Shown: positions 34,409-43,639 of the stretch, one piece after another | Numbering within the stretch: the stretch's first letter is position 1 | How the letters are laid out: each line of letters opens with the position of its first letter | From: Bradyrhizobium centrolobii | GTDB taxonomy: Bacteria > Pseudomonadota > Alphaproteobacteria > Rhizobiales > Xanthobacteraceae | Direction: 5' to 3' | Assembly: GCF_001641635.1 (NCBI RefSeq) | Contig: NZ_LUUB01000057.1 | Location: forward strand, 1-49,105 | Length of the DNA: 49,105 bases | The notes under the pieces: model-generated | The model's input: the letters and a program-made list of their open reading frames with translations, nothing else | Database searches by the model: none | Told to the model about the DNA's origin: nothing | Translations under genes and position numbers: made by a program

Positions 34409-34456
34409 GATTGGTACAATCGATTGTTTGGATTAAATGCATCTGGCCTATGGATA
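34409..34456 (-). promoter_or_regulatory. nod box (NodD operator) for nodABCSUIJ
   Basis: The plus strand runs GATTGGTACAATCGATTGTT and continues to CTATGGATAG; its reverse complement fits the nod box consensus. It holds two ATC-N9-GAT motifs, at 34419-34433 and 34441-34455, the half-sites for NodD. It lies in the divergent region just before nodD and points at nodA. Confidence 0.92.
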
Positions 34457-34466
34457 GGTGACGGAC

Positions 34467-35411
34467 ATGGGTTTTAGAGGCCTTGATCTCAATCTCCTCG
34501 TCGCGCTCGATGCTTTGATGACCGAGCGCAACCTCACGGCAGCGGCGCGCAGCATAAATTTGAGCCAACCGGCGATGAGCGCAGCCGTTGCGCGGTTGCG
34601 TTCCTACTTTCGCGACGAGCTCTTTACGATGAGAGGACGTGAGCTCGTCCCTACGCTTCGCGCAGAGGCGCTCGCCGCTCCGGCCCGCGAAGCCCTGCTT
34701 CACATCCAGCTCTCCATCGCTTCCCGGGAGGCCTTCGACCCGGCGCAATCCGACCGCTGCTTCAAGATCGGCGTCTCCGACTACGCGACGCTCGTGTTTC
34801 TTCGGAGCGTCATAGAGCGCGTTGCGCGAGACGCTCCAGCCGTCAGCTTCGAACTTATGGGTCTCACGGACTATCCGGATCAGGCTCTTCAGCGTGGCGA
34901 GATCGATTTTCTCATCCTGCCCGAGCTTTACATGACAGGCGGCCATCCAAAGGCGAGGCTTTACGAAGAGACGTTCGTCTGCGTTGGTTGTCGCGCGAAC
35001 AAGCAGCTATCGCGGCAGTTGACGTTCGAGAGGTACATGTCAATGGGGCACGTTGCGGTCAAATTTGGTCGCACGCGAATCCCCTCCATAGAGGAATGGT
35101 TTCTGCTCGATCACGGCCTCAAGAGGCGGCTCGAAGTCATCGTCCAAGGCTTCAGCATGGTCCCACCCTTACTCTTGGATACTGACAGAATTGCCACGAT
35201 GCCCCTGACATTGGCCAAGCATTTCGCGAAAACGATACCCCTTCGGCTCATCAAACTTCCACTGCCGCTGTCCGGCTTCACCGAAGCCGTCCAATGGCCG
35301 GCGCTTCACAATACCGATCCAGCAAGCATCTGGATGCGACAGTTGTTGCTCGAGCAGGCAGCTCGCATGTCTCCTCAACGCGAGAACAGCCGAGCTCGCA
35401 GGCGCAACTGA
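34467..35411 (+). CDS. nodD: NodD, LysR-type flavonoid-responsive regulator
   Basis: A 314-residue LysR regulator that binds nod boxes and activates nod genes when plant flavonoids are present. The N-terminal helix-turn-helix DLNLLVALDALMTERNLTAA, then SINLSQPAMSAAVARLR, is the NodD form. The co-inducer domain follows to 'TEAVQWPALHNTDPASIWMR' at the end. The start MGFRGLDLNLL was chosen; a GTG nine bases upstream is also in frame. The nod box ends 10 bases before the start. Confidence 0.96.
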   Translation: MGFRGLDLNLLVALDALMTERNLTAAARSINLSQPAMSAAVARLRSYFRDELFTMRGRELVPTLRAEALAAPAREALLHIQLSIASREAFDPAQSDRCFKIGVSDYATLVFLRSVIERVARDAPAVSFELMGLTDYPDQALQRGEIDFLILPELYMTGGHPKARLYEETFVCVGCRANKQLSRQLTFERYMSMGHVAVKFGRTRIPSIEEWFLLDHGLKRRLEVIVQGFSMVPPLLLDTDRIATMPLTLAKHFAKTIPLRLIKLPLPLSGFTEAVQWPALHNTDPASIWMRQLLLEQAARMSPQRENSRARRRN

Positions 35412-35536
35412 TCTGCCTGGTGCGCCTCTCGTCCGCTCCTCCCAAGCCTTGCGGTGCTCATCCACTCGCGCGCAGGACATACTGCGCGGTCGCGATCGCT
35501 GGCACGACGCGCTCCACGTCGCTGCCAACATCCGCG

Positions 35537-35995
35537 TCACTTGTTGTCGTCGTCAGTGCGGTTACGCGGCCGGCTCTGGGGACAATTGTCGGGCCGCGTC
35601 ATTGCATCTAGTCGCTCAGGCAGTTCGTCCACGCTGACATTTGCTTCGGAATTCATTGCGATATCGCGCAACCGATCCCGAAGAACCGTTGCGCGCGTCA
35701 CTTGACGCTCTGCTCGCTCCAACTGCTCGTTGAGCAGGGCAGGAAGTGAGGTCTTTCCCTCCACCGCCTGTCGAATCTCCTGAAGAGAGAATCCAAGCTC
35801 GCGAAGCGCCAGAATGTGACACACCCTTCTGACGCTTTCCCGGTCGTACATCCGGTGACCACCGTCTGTCCGCTGCGAGGCAGCGAGCAGCCCCGTTTCC
35901 TCATAGTGACGCAGCGTACGAACGGTTACGCCCGTCGCCTCTGCAAGTTCACCGATGCGTCTCCATCGACGCCTGAGTGTTGTTGGTCTGGTCAT
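35537..35995 (-). CDS. nolA: NolA-like MerR-family regulator, short form
   Basis: A 152-residue protein with a MerR helix-turn-helix, RRIGELAEATGVTVRTLRHY then EETGLLAASQRTDGGHRMYD, closely following the start of Bradyrhizobium NolA as I remember it. NolA influences nodulation genotype specificity and nodD2 expression. The known protein is about 240 residues with a larger C-terminal effector part; here only a coiled-coil dimer helix (LERAERQVTRATVLRDRLRD) and a short tail remain. A NolA-box-like dyad lies 11-40 bases upstream. Convergent with nodD. Confidence 0.75.
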   Translation of the reverse strand: MTRPTTLRRRWRRIGELAEATGVTVRTLRHYEETGLLAASQRTDGGHRMYDRESVRRVCHILALRELGFSLQEIRQAVEGKTSLPALLNEQLERAERQVTRATVLRDRLRDIAMNSEANVSVDELPERLDAMTRPDNCPQSRPRNRTDDDNK

Positions 35996-36005
35996 GTGTA
36001 CCGAG

Positions 36006-36035
36006 CTACAACCTGACGCCGCGTAAGGTTCAAGC
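36006..36035 (-). promoter_or_regulatory. MerR-type operator/promoter of nolA, copy B
   Basis: AACCTGACGC-C-GCGTAAGGTT is an inverted repeat with a single mismatch. On the minus strand it offers TTGAAC, 19 bases, then TAGCTC, the spacing MerR-family promoters need. Transcription would begin almost at the nolA ATG, implying a very short or missing leader. Similar 30-base sequences occur at 14506 and 42963. Confidence 0.6.
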
Positions 36036-36205
36036 GATTTTGATGATGTAGTGATCTTGTGACGACCTTTTCGTAGCGCAAGGCCTACCTGATCTCGTCA
36101 TCGAGTTGACCTGCGCGCGCCGGGCGCACACCGAAAGATGCACCCAACGGCCCGCCGCGTGAGATTTTATCGGCTGACGTTGCCGGGCGTGTGGACGGCG
36201 TTCAA

Positions 36206-36454
36206 CTAGGCAGCGATGGCTGCCATCAATTTTCTCAGGACGTCCACTTCAGCCTGCCCCGCGCGCCGCAGAATGAGCTTGGCGATTTCTGCTCGATTGG
36301 CAGGGGTTCGCATGCTTTGCGGCAGCGCGCTGATTGCGTCATCAAAAATCTTGCCCAATGCAGAAAGATCTTCTGGATCATAAACACCACTGATTACCCG
36401 CAGCACTTGCGCCACCCTCCTGTCACACTTCGCGAAGGGTTCGGCACCTTGCAA
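36206..36454 (-). CDS. Small conserved-type hypothetical protein
   Basis: 82 residues: MQGAEPFAKCDRRVAQVLRV, then IFDDAISALPQSMRTPANRA, EIAKLILRRAGQAEVD and a final helix. The 'LPxSMRTPANRAxIAxxIL' pattern occurs in many short rhizobial proteins of unknown function. Codon use and composition look like real coding sequence. No partner or function is evident. Confidence 0.6.
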   Translation of the reverse strand: MQGAEPFAKCDRRVAQVLRVISGVYDPEDLSALGKIFDDAISALPQSMRTPANRAEIAKLILRRAGQAEVDVLRKLMAAIAA

Positions 36455-36986
36455 GCGGTTTTGTCCGTGTTAGGGCAAAAAAGAGACTGACCAACGGCGT
36501 ACAGGTCATCATACAGAATCCTTCGGTGCTGGAATCGACGCGGCGCAACACGACGACGCGTGACGTCTGCGATCGGCGAAAGCACCTGCTCCATCTTTCT
36601 CAACATACCGAGTTGGCAACGTCTCCGCCGAGGAAGTGGGCGACTGATCGGCCTCAAAACTCACTCCTCGCTACTGAGAGCGCCAGTGTGCACGCCTTTG
36701 TCCTCGGAACGTCCGCCTCATTCCGCCGGTCAGACTCACCTTCATTAGCAGCGCGTATATGGCTTACATGGAGGGCGACAACACCTTTCGACAAAGGCGC
36801 TCATTTTCAGGACTCCCAGCTGCGAGTGCTCGGTTTGATCATGCGCGCCGTACCCGAAATGATGCGGGGGTGCCGCTATCTCTCCGACGGCGTTCGAACT
36901 TTCCGACATGTAACGCTGTCACCCCCAAAACACCTCTTCGCGCTTGCGCCGGACGAAGCGCATCCGGGCCGAGTGGCTGTCAGAAA
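36455..36986. other. No supported gene
   Basis: A plus-strand ORF (36526-37062) runs through but has no recognisable motif and overlaps the end of the metC-like gene on the other strand. Nothing regulatory was recognised. Confidence 0.4.
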
Positions 36987-38217
36987 TCAATTGATGAGCT
37001 CTTCTTCTCGTCGCTCGACTGCTCCGCCGGTCCCGGCGTCGTATGCTGCCTGCAGCGCCTGATGCAGGTCCGAGATCAAGTCGCCCACCCGTTCCAAACC
37101 CGCATGAATGCGAATCAGCGGCCCCGGGAGCACGAGCGACGGACGGTTCCGTTCGCTTCGGTGGATCAACCAGCAGAGCGAGGCTGTCATATCCGCCCCA
37201 AGACAGGCCGATGCCAAAGAGGCGTAAGCTATCGAACAAGACCGAGAGCTGGCGCCGGGATATCGGCTTGAGAACGATTCCGAAGAGCCCGCTGGCGCCG
37301 GAAAAGTCTCTCTTCCAAAGCCCATGACCGGGATCGTTTGGAAGAGCCGGGTGCAAGACTTTATTGACAGCCGGATGCACTTGGAGGCTCTGTGCGAGCT
37401 TCAGTCCATTCTCCCAATGCCGCTCCATGCGGACAGCTAGACTACGCAGGGCACGCAACGCGAGATAAATATCGTCTGGCGCAGCAAGCTCGCCGAATTG
37501 ATGCGCACTCGATTCGATCAACGGCCATGCGGCTTCGTTCGCGGTCGCAACCCCTAAGAAGGCGTCGGAATGACCCACGATGTATTTCGTTGCAGCATGG
37601 ATGGAAATGTCAACGCCGTGCTCAAACGGCCTGAAATACAGAGGGGTTGCCCAGGTATTATCCATGATCACAAGCGCATTTGCCCGATGGGAAATTGCGG
37701 CAAGTGCGGGCACGTCCGGAACCTCGAAAGTGAAGGACGAGGGTGACTCCAGATAGACGGCCCTGGTCTTCGCGTTCATCTTGGCCGACAGATCCGATGG
37801 CTCAGTCGGAGAGAAATATTGGACTTCGATCTGCAGTTTGGTGAGGACCTCATCGGCAAACGACCGGACGGGCGTATAGACGCCATCGCTGATCAGTACA
37901 CGGTCGCCAGCCTTTAAACAGCCAAGCAGCGCGTGGGTGCACGCAGACTGCCCCGATGGGAAGAGAATTGAGCGATAGCCGCCCTCCAACTTGCAGATGG
38001 CGGCTTCAAGCGCCCGCGACAACGGCGAGCCGAAGCGCCCGTAGCTCGGATAATCTTTGTTTTGCTTCTCCCAATCTTCCAGGGTCTCGGCCAGAATGGT
38101 TGACCCTCGGTAGACCGGCACGTTCACCATGCCAGCATGTTCAGCCGGCGTACGGCCGAGATGGCAAAGCAGGGTCTCAATGGCAGGCATATCTCTGTCA
38201 TCCCTCAGACGCTTCAT
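36987..38217 (-). pseudogene. metC: Cystathionine beta-lyase-like enzyme, frameshifted near the C-terminus
   Basis: A PLP-dependent Cys/Met-metabolism enzyme that would cleave cystathionine to homocysteine. It shows RGSTILAETLEDWEKQNKDY, SYGRFGSPLSRALE, LFPSGQSACTHALLG, VIMDNTWATPLYF, the PLP lysine in ISIHAATKYIVGHSD and SWGGYDSLALLVDPPKRTEP. Near 37122-37125 an extra C shifts the frame; the correct end (PLIRIHAGLERVGDLISDLH and on) is intact in the next frame to 36987. Only the last ~45 residues are affected, though these include the conserved R-x-H/S-x-G-x-E motif. A sequencing error is possible. Confidence 0.82.
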
Positions 38218-38480
38218 GGCAGCCCGCTCTCCGTCCCTTGTGCTCTGACAAACGGCCTGCTCACCGCATCTGAGCACTCCGACCGAATCGCTTCTGCAAA
38301 AATGGCGCCACTCCCGATGCGGCTCTTCAATGACGCTTTAGCGCAGAGTGATCTCTGAAAGCGGCTGAGGTCCGTCTGGAGGTGTTCAAATATTAGCGCG
38401 CAGCAACAGATCCGCCCTCAACGTTGGCGCTTCACCAAAACGCGCACTCAAGCTAACAGTGATGGTCTACTGCCCATCCT

Positions 38481-39068
38481 TCAGCTTGAGAACTCGATTC
38501 TCCACACAGGGCCGTTGGCAGGCACGATTTTCCCTCTCGGTCCTTTTGAGACTACATTGTTGTCGTTTGTCGCAATCACTTCGCATTGTGCCGAGTACGA
38601 CATCGCCCGGACGACACGGAAAGAGCTTGATCCGAACGTCGCGTCAGGTTGTACACTGCTTGAATTGAGGGGCGCCGAGCCCCAGAAATGCGTGCTAAGA
38701 TGACGACGAATAGCGCCTATGTCTGTCCAGTGGCTGCCCGCTGCATGTTCGATAAGTTCTCGAAACTTCCGATCCGGCAACAGCTTTTCAACCTGCTGAC
38801 GTGGGCGAGCCGCTGCTGCGTGGGTGAGCACAAGCGGCAGAGGCTTGAAGGACATTCTTTCGCATCGCGGTCGCCAGCCAATGTCGAATTTACCTCTGAC
38901 AATCTTGTTTCGACGGCTTGCACGTGCCTCTTCGGCTCGACGGCGGCAATTCGCTAGCGTATCGCGAGCCGCGGCTTCAACGTCTTGCGGCCGAAACGAC
39001 GCGCACATCGGATCAAACCGCTGTCGCAGTACCGGCGGGAAGAGAGCGAACTCGGAGCTCCGCTCCAC
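38481..39068 (-). CDS. Uncertain ORF, 195 residues
   Basis: A minus-strand open frame, MERSSEFALFPPVLRQRF onward, with a basic helical region (DTLANCRRRAEEARASRRNK) and no recognised family. It fills most of the gap between the metC-like gene and the small gene at 39231. Composition is only moderately gene-like and part of it reads well on the opposite strand too. I keep it as a low-confidence candidate. The flanks 38218-38480 and 39069-39230 hold nothing I can name. Confidence 0.28.
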   Translation of the reverse strand: MERSSEFALFPPVLRQRFDPMCASFRPQDVEAAARDTLANCRRRAEEARASRRNKIVRGKFDIGWRPRCERMSFKPLPLVLTHAAAARPRQQVEKLLPDRKFRELIEHAAGSHWTDIGAIRRHLSTHFWGSAPLNSSSVQPDATFGSSSFRVVRAMSYSAQCEVIATNDNNVVSKGPRGKIVPANGPVWRIEFSS

Positions 39069-39230
39069 GTCGTATTCACGCCCGAGCTAGGGCCGCTCTT
39101 CAAAACCAATAAATCGGCGAGCCCCCCTTGTCCATGCAACTAACCTACCGAGACACGGTCGATCGTGCGGCCTTGCTCTAGAAATTCAAGAGCCAAAGGC
39201 GCAACAGAACAGATTTGCGGAGAACTACAA

Positions 39231-39452
39231 ATGGTGAAATGGATCTTTAGGACACGCGCGGGAAAGGCTCAGATCGTCCCAACCCCGAAGGGCTTCGCAA
39301 TCGTGTTTGCTGGTGAGACGTTGGACTACCGCAATTCACCGGCAGCGGCGGCGGAGGCTCTGGCCAATGGAGCTTGTTACTGGCCCTCGGCCGGCGATCC
39401 TTCCAAGATGGGATTTCCCGAAGGCATCGGCGGATGGCAGCGGGTCTCGTGA
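39231..39452 (+). CDS. Small hypothetical protein (73 residues)
   Basis: MVKWIFRTRAGKAQIVPTPK then GFAIVFAGETLDYRNSPAAA and a Trp/Gly-rich end (CYWPSAGDPSKMGFPEGIGG). A GGAG sits at a good distance before the ATG. The pattern 'F-x-GE-LGxYxSPxxAAxxLxxG' resembles short rhizobial proteins of unknown function found near nif/nod genes. No domain assignment. Confidence 0.55.
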   Translation: MVKWIFRTRAGKAQIVPTPKGFAIVFAGETLDYRNSPAAAAEALANGACYWPSAGDPSKMGFPEGIGGWQRVS

Positions 39453-40394
39453 CCTTCCGAAGGGCGCCATAGCATTCGACTAGGTCGGTTTGCGATGCCC
39501 GTTCCTTGCGTTCTTGGCGACGATGAGACCAGGTACGAGATGCCGTCGTAAGCTCGTCGCGGCCGCCAGGGACACGGCACGTCCCTTCCCCGCCAATCCG
39601 TCGACAGGTGTCGTACGCTCGTGCCGACGACGGCTATGCGCTTCTGCACCATCGGCCAAAAGTCGAGAGCTCCGCAAGCCGGTCGTCTCCGGTTATCAAT
39701 CCACTAACCCACTAGAATGCGCGTCGCTTGGGCATTTGAATTGGGCGCCCCATCGATCGGGCGCGAGGCTCTCCGGAAGACGGCTCAAAACCATAGCGGT
39801 CACGTCGCTTCTGAAAACGCCATGCGCGCATGACGCACGTCCCTCCAACGCTCAGGAAGCAAATCGGAAGTAGAATCAGGAATAGGGCCATCTGAAGATC
39901 TTGGTTGGGAAACGCGTGCACCTTCTTCGGACGCGCGAGGGAATGAAAGGCATCTTCGTGCGGCGACGAAAGACAGCTTGGTCTGTTGTACAACTTAACG
40001 TAACGTGCGTTTCAAGTGCAAAACGATCGCAGGAAGCAGGCTCGATTCTATGGCATGAAACATCACCGCCTCACTTGTACCACCCTACTTCGTTGCTTGA
40101 CGCACAACATCACCATGTCGGAACAGTGGGTCTTTTCATCGCGGAACAGCAATGGCCACCGAGCCCCTTTGGAGCGACGCGTCGCCCTCTTCGCACATGG
40201 CTAAACCTGCCGCAGCGGAGCAATTCATCACGGTGTTTTCACGGCATGCACGTGAAAATGCCGCTCTTGCTTGGAATTGGCTTCAGTCACGTTCTGATGC
40301 TCGGCTGGGTTCAGGTCAGCATGGATCAACCGCCTTCGTCAGAGGGCTGTTTTTGGCGGTTCAGGACAGGCCACTTCGAGGCGAAAGCTGAGAC
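39453..40394. other. Long stretch without a supported gene
   Basis: Overlapping ORFs on both strands (for example 39901-40398 plus) have no motifs. No nod box, NifA site with promoter, or IS end was recognised. Probably decayed island DNA. Confidence 0.4.
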
Positions 40395-40661
40395 ATGAAC
40401 GTCCGAGAACTCATTGAGCTTTTGTCGGGATGTGAACCGGATGCGGAGGTCGTTATCCCCGACTCGTCTGCGCCCTGTGGCGCCTTCGCCGCCGTGAGAT
40501 CTCTCCAGACTGGTTGGGCCTACAACTCACAGGTTGCCGCCGATGAAATGGGCTTCTGGATCGATGGGCTCAACTACGCCGAGCCGCCGCGTGGGAGCTA
40601 TATCATTCGCGGAGTACGGCTTCTCGGCACGAGGTGTGGATCCGTACTAACGATTCAGTAG
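40395..40661 (+). CDS. Small hypothetical protein (88 residues)
   Basis: Starts MNVRELIELLSGCEPDAEVV, a pattern seen in many short bacterial proteins ('ELIxxLxxxPxDAEVxI'), and ends RGVRLLGTRCGSVLTIQ. Alternating beta-like segments and a compact size suggest a small folded domain. A purine-rich GGCGAAAGC precedes the ATG. No function or partner is evident. Confidence 0.6.
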   Translation: MNVRELIELLSGCEPDAEVVIPDSSAPCGAFAAVRSLQTGWAYNSQVAADEMGFWIDGLNYAEPPRGSYIIRGVRLLGTRCGSVLTIQ

Positions 40662-41226
40662 CTCGATCGAGCGAATGCTCGTCTGCCGCAAATGATACCC
40701 ACGATCGATCTGCCTACCTGTCCGCCATGATTGTCCATTGGCACCGGACATCGGTCTAGCCGAAAGGTCTCGCGAGTACGGTGGCCGATCTGCTCTGATC
40801 AGTTGACCCGTTCTGGTCGAACGCTTGGCACCTGGGCTCGGATGTTTCTTCGGCCCGGCGGACCTGTTTGATCGCCCCGCGTCATTCAGCGCGGCTTCGC
40901 TTTCGCATGTTCCTTGATGAGCAGATCAATAATGCATAGTCGCGAATCGCAACCTCCCGCGAGGTCGTCGTCCGGTGTTGCACAGTGATACCAGCGCGGC
41001 TGATAGTGCTGCGCCGACCGTTGGCCCTTGATTGATATCCGGCGAATGGTCGCCACACCCCGCATACACGACGTCGACGTGGGCAAGTTGTCGATAGCGA
41101 CCCTATTCGCGTTTGCAATACAAGGTTTGGATCGGGAGTCCTCAGCCACCGCTTAACACGCGACTTTCCTATCGCGCACGGCACGACTAATGCATGCAAC
41201 GATTCGAGCATCATGAACGGTTCCGA
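40662..41226. other. No supported gene
   Basis: Minus-strand ORFs at 40882-41214 are Arg-rich without motifs. Nothing else recognised. Confidence 0.4.
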
Positions 41227-41558
41227 ATGAAACCCGATAACCTGAATTCAATGTCTGCCGAGGCTTTGTGGCGGCTGTACGAGAACGTCGTCCTCATATT
41301 GACGCAGCGCATGACAGCGGATCGAACGCGGCTAGACCAGCGGCTGCAGAAGATCCGAGCAACCGACAAACTCGTTCGTCCCAGCCGCTCGCACACGTTT
41401 GTACCCCGAGGTACCGAAACCCAAAAAACAGTGCAGAGACCTGGTCCTGGCGCGGCAAATTGCCACGATGGCTCAGCGCCCAACTTCGTGCCGGTCGAAA
41501 GCTCGCCGATTTCCTGGCCGATCAATCCCCTGCGCGACGCCGCCGACGCAACGCCTAG
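41227..41558 (+). pseudogene. H-NS-family nucleoid protein, frameshifted
   Basis: The first frame gives MKPDNLNSMSAEALWRLYEN and a basic dimerisation helix (TQRMTADRTRLDQRLQKI). The H-NS DNA-binding motif appears only in a different frame: PRYRNPKNSAETWSWRGKLP then RWLSAQLRAGRKLADFL. The shift lies around 41395-41410, where a one-base loss or a compound indel joins them. H-NS-like proteins silence AT-rich acquired DNA, so loss of this one could affect island gene expression. Confidence 0.78.
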
Positions 41559-42007
41559 CAACCGCTAGATCGTACCAGCGGCAGAAGCTCTGTACTGACC
41601 GGGCGAACGGCCGCGCCGGGGCGCGCAATACCGTCAGCCACTCATTGAACTCCGCAAGCGCTTCGAGGAGACACTGAAGTCGATTTGGACGGTCGCCGGC
41701 AAGCAACAATTGAGCTCAGGAGCGGGGATCGCATCCGATGAGCTTATCCTCATGCCAGTGGCTGCTCGCCGGAGCCTGATGGTGGCTCGACGCAACGGCG
41801 GGTCTCATCAGATCACACGCTAGTGGACGTTGTCCCGAGCTGCGCGTCCTGAGAGGTGGCGGCTCTCGGGCATTCTCGATCGTTTCCCTGCATAGTACTT
41901 GGCAACGTGACGTTCGCTTGCGTGCCTAGCGTCCCCCTAACTGACGTAGTTTGATTTCGCGATGGACCTTTGACGTTCCCTCATCGAGGACAATTGGTTC
42001 GAAGCCA
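41559..42007. other. No supported gene
   Basis: No ORF with a recognisable motif. The sequence between the broken H-NS gene and the next minus-strand gene shows no regulatory element that I can name. Confidence 0.4.
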
Positions 42008-42427
42008 TTAGCGTAGCGATTTCATCTGTGCAGCCAAGATTGCCGCTTCGGATGGGCCAAGCCCAACGATGCCGACAAAAGCCGGTGGGGGCGTTGGAAT
42101 CTCCTGATCAGTCGGCCTCCATAGGTGCAGACAGTAACTACTGTTGTTGACGTACTCGGAATGGGGCGGATGGAGCTGCATCACGCACTCCTCCTCGTCC
42201 CAGAACAGATCCTTGACAAAGCACATTTCTTCCCAGTTCGGACAGCGCCGGGACGTCGAGACGGAGACATGCTCCCATCGTGGGCGACGCAATCCGATGA
42301 TCTTGAGTTGGCAGCCACACGGTCCCTGCACATAGAAAAGCCCGCAGGGGCCTGACCCCGGCGCGCTGGCAAACGGCCCGTGGCGTAGCCGACCGGCCTC
42401 AAGCTTGTCGATGATCTGCGCTCTCAT
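42008..42427 (-). CDS. Conserved-type hypothetical protein (139 residues)
   Basis: Starts MRAQIIDKLEAGRLRHGPFA and holds CGLFYVQGPCGCQLKIIGLR, WEHVSVSTSRRCPNWEEMCF, VKDLFWDEEECVMQLHPPHS and YVNNSSYCLHLWRP. The 'WEHVSVS...CPxWEEMCxVKDLFW...VMQLHPP.SEYVNxxxYCLHLWRP' pattern is a known family of uncharacterised proteins in rhizobial islands and phages. Many Cys, His and Trp residues hint at metal binding, but this is a guess. The longer start at 42445 is also open. Confidence 0.68.
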   Translation of the reverse strand: MRAQIIDKLEAGRLRHGPFASAPGSGPCGLFYVQGPCGCQLKIIGLRRPRWEHVSVSTSRRCPNWEEMCFVKDLFWDEEECVMQLHPPHSEYVNNSSYCLHLWRPTDQEIPTPPPAFVGIVGLGPSEAAILAAQMKSLR

Positions 42428-42962
42428 ATTTGCTCCTACAGCCAATTTTCAATTCGATGCCGATCGCTTTCTGCTCAGAGAGCTTGCGTCGAGCGCAATC
42501 GCCGCTATTGCGTGATTTTCGGGTACGACAATTCGGCTCCGACCCTATGCTGGTTGTACGCAATCGTCGGCCAGCCCGTTTTCTCCATAGCTCTGATGCA
42601 CGCCCATCCGGCCACGCGTCCAGTTTTCCTCGCGCGCCAGGCGAACCCTGTGTTTAGTGTGGCGGACGATAGTCCGTTCAGGCTCGCCTGAATGCGAGCT
42701 GTCGGGATCACTCGGATCAACTCGGCCTTAGCCGGAAGATACCTCTCAAGTGTAGCGGCCTCGCCTCACTCCATTCCTCGAATTTCCGACAAGCTTGGTA
42801 AGATACGGCCGGCGCGCGAGAGTCCGGATGATCATGAAACTCCTCCTGGCTGGTTCTGCCCTGTTCATGCAAGCCGTCGAGCGTGAACTCCGTGGACGGC
42901 CGACACATGCAAGCCAAACCCGACACGATGCCCAATTGCAGGTTTCGCTACATTCGGGACGT
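42428..42962. other. No firm gene; possible short ORF behind a NolA-like box
   Basis: A minus-strand ORF (42717-42935, 72 residues) starts about 28 bases after the box at 42963-42992 on that strand but has no motif. The rest is without recognisable content. Confidence 0.3.
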
Positions 42963-42992
42963 CTACATCCTGACGCTACGTAAGATTCAAGC
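42963..42992 (-). promoter_or_regulatory. NolA-box-like dyad, copy C
   Basis: CTACATCCTGACGCTACGTA then AGATTCAAGC on the plus strand, very close to the copies at 14506 and 36006. On the minus strand it gives TTGAAT, 19 bases, TAGACG. Confidence 0.45.
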
Positions 42993-43201
42993 CATTCCCA
43001 TTGGATTAGCTGACTCTCTCACCTGGAGGCCTGCACAGGATCTGCCAATTGCCGCACTTGGCTGGCCGTGCGAGAAGAGCTGGATTTGCGATGGAGAAGG
43101 AGCGTTTTCGCAAGATCTCAAGAAGCTACAGCGACGATAGACGCTTCCCTACTCCGGCCACGAATGTTGCGCAGAAGTGGCTAACGCAGGGGAACAAAAT
43201 C

Positions 43202-43441
43202 ATGTCAACGCGCCGCGCTTGGGTCCTCGATGCGAGCACGCATCGCGACGTGGAGATGGGGCGCCTTCGGACTCAACTCGAAGAACTGAATAGGCGGCTC
43301 ACTGAAATCGAACGTCATATTCGGTATCTGTCGGAGATCGAGCCTGCGAGGGCAAGAGCAATCATGCTCTGCCGCGAACTTGATAATATTTGCGCCTCGG
43401 CTGAGGGCATCGAAGCCCTGACAAATCTCCTCCGGAAGTAA
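43202..43441 (+). CDS. Small coiled-coil hypothetical protein (79 residues)
   Basis: MSTRRAWVLDASTHRDVEMG then a heptad-rich helix RLRTQLEELNRRLTEIERHI and a second helix ending LTNLLRK. It is preceded by AGGGGA at a good distance. Charge pattern and codon use look real. The family is not recognised; coiled-coil dimerisation is the only feature seen. Confidence 0.5.
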   Translation: MSTRRAWVLDASTHRDVEMGRLRTQLEELNRRLTEIERHIRYLSEIEPARARAIMLCRELDNICASAEGIEALTNLLRK

Positions 43442-43639
43442 TTTGAACCGCCCCGACCGAAGCAGTTCGTCCCCACGACGGCACGATCAGGACCGCTCCG
43501 TCCTGATGACGGTCCGTCGGTCGATGTCCAGGCGCCGTCGCCCGGTCAGGGATCATCGATCAGTCGGCCTGCCGAAGAAACCGCATTCCGACTAGCCAGC
43601 TCTCCCGTGCCCCGCACTGCCCGCACTTAGCTGCGGCGT

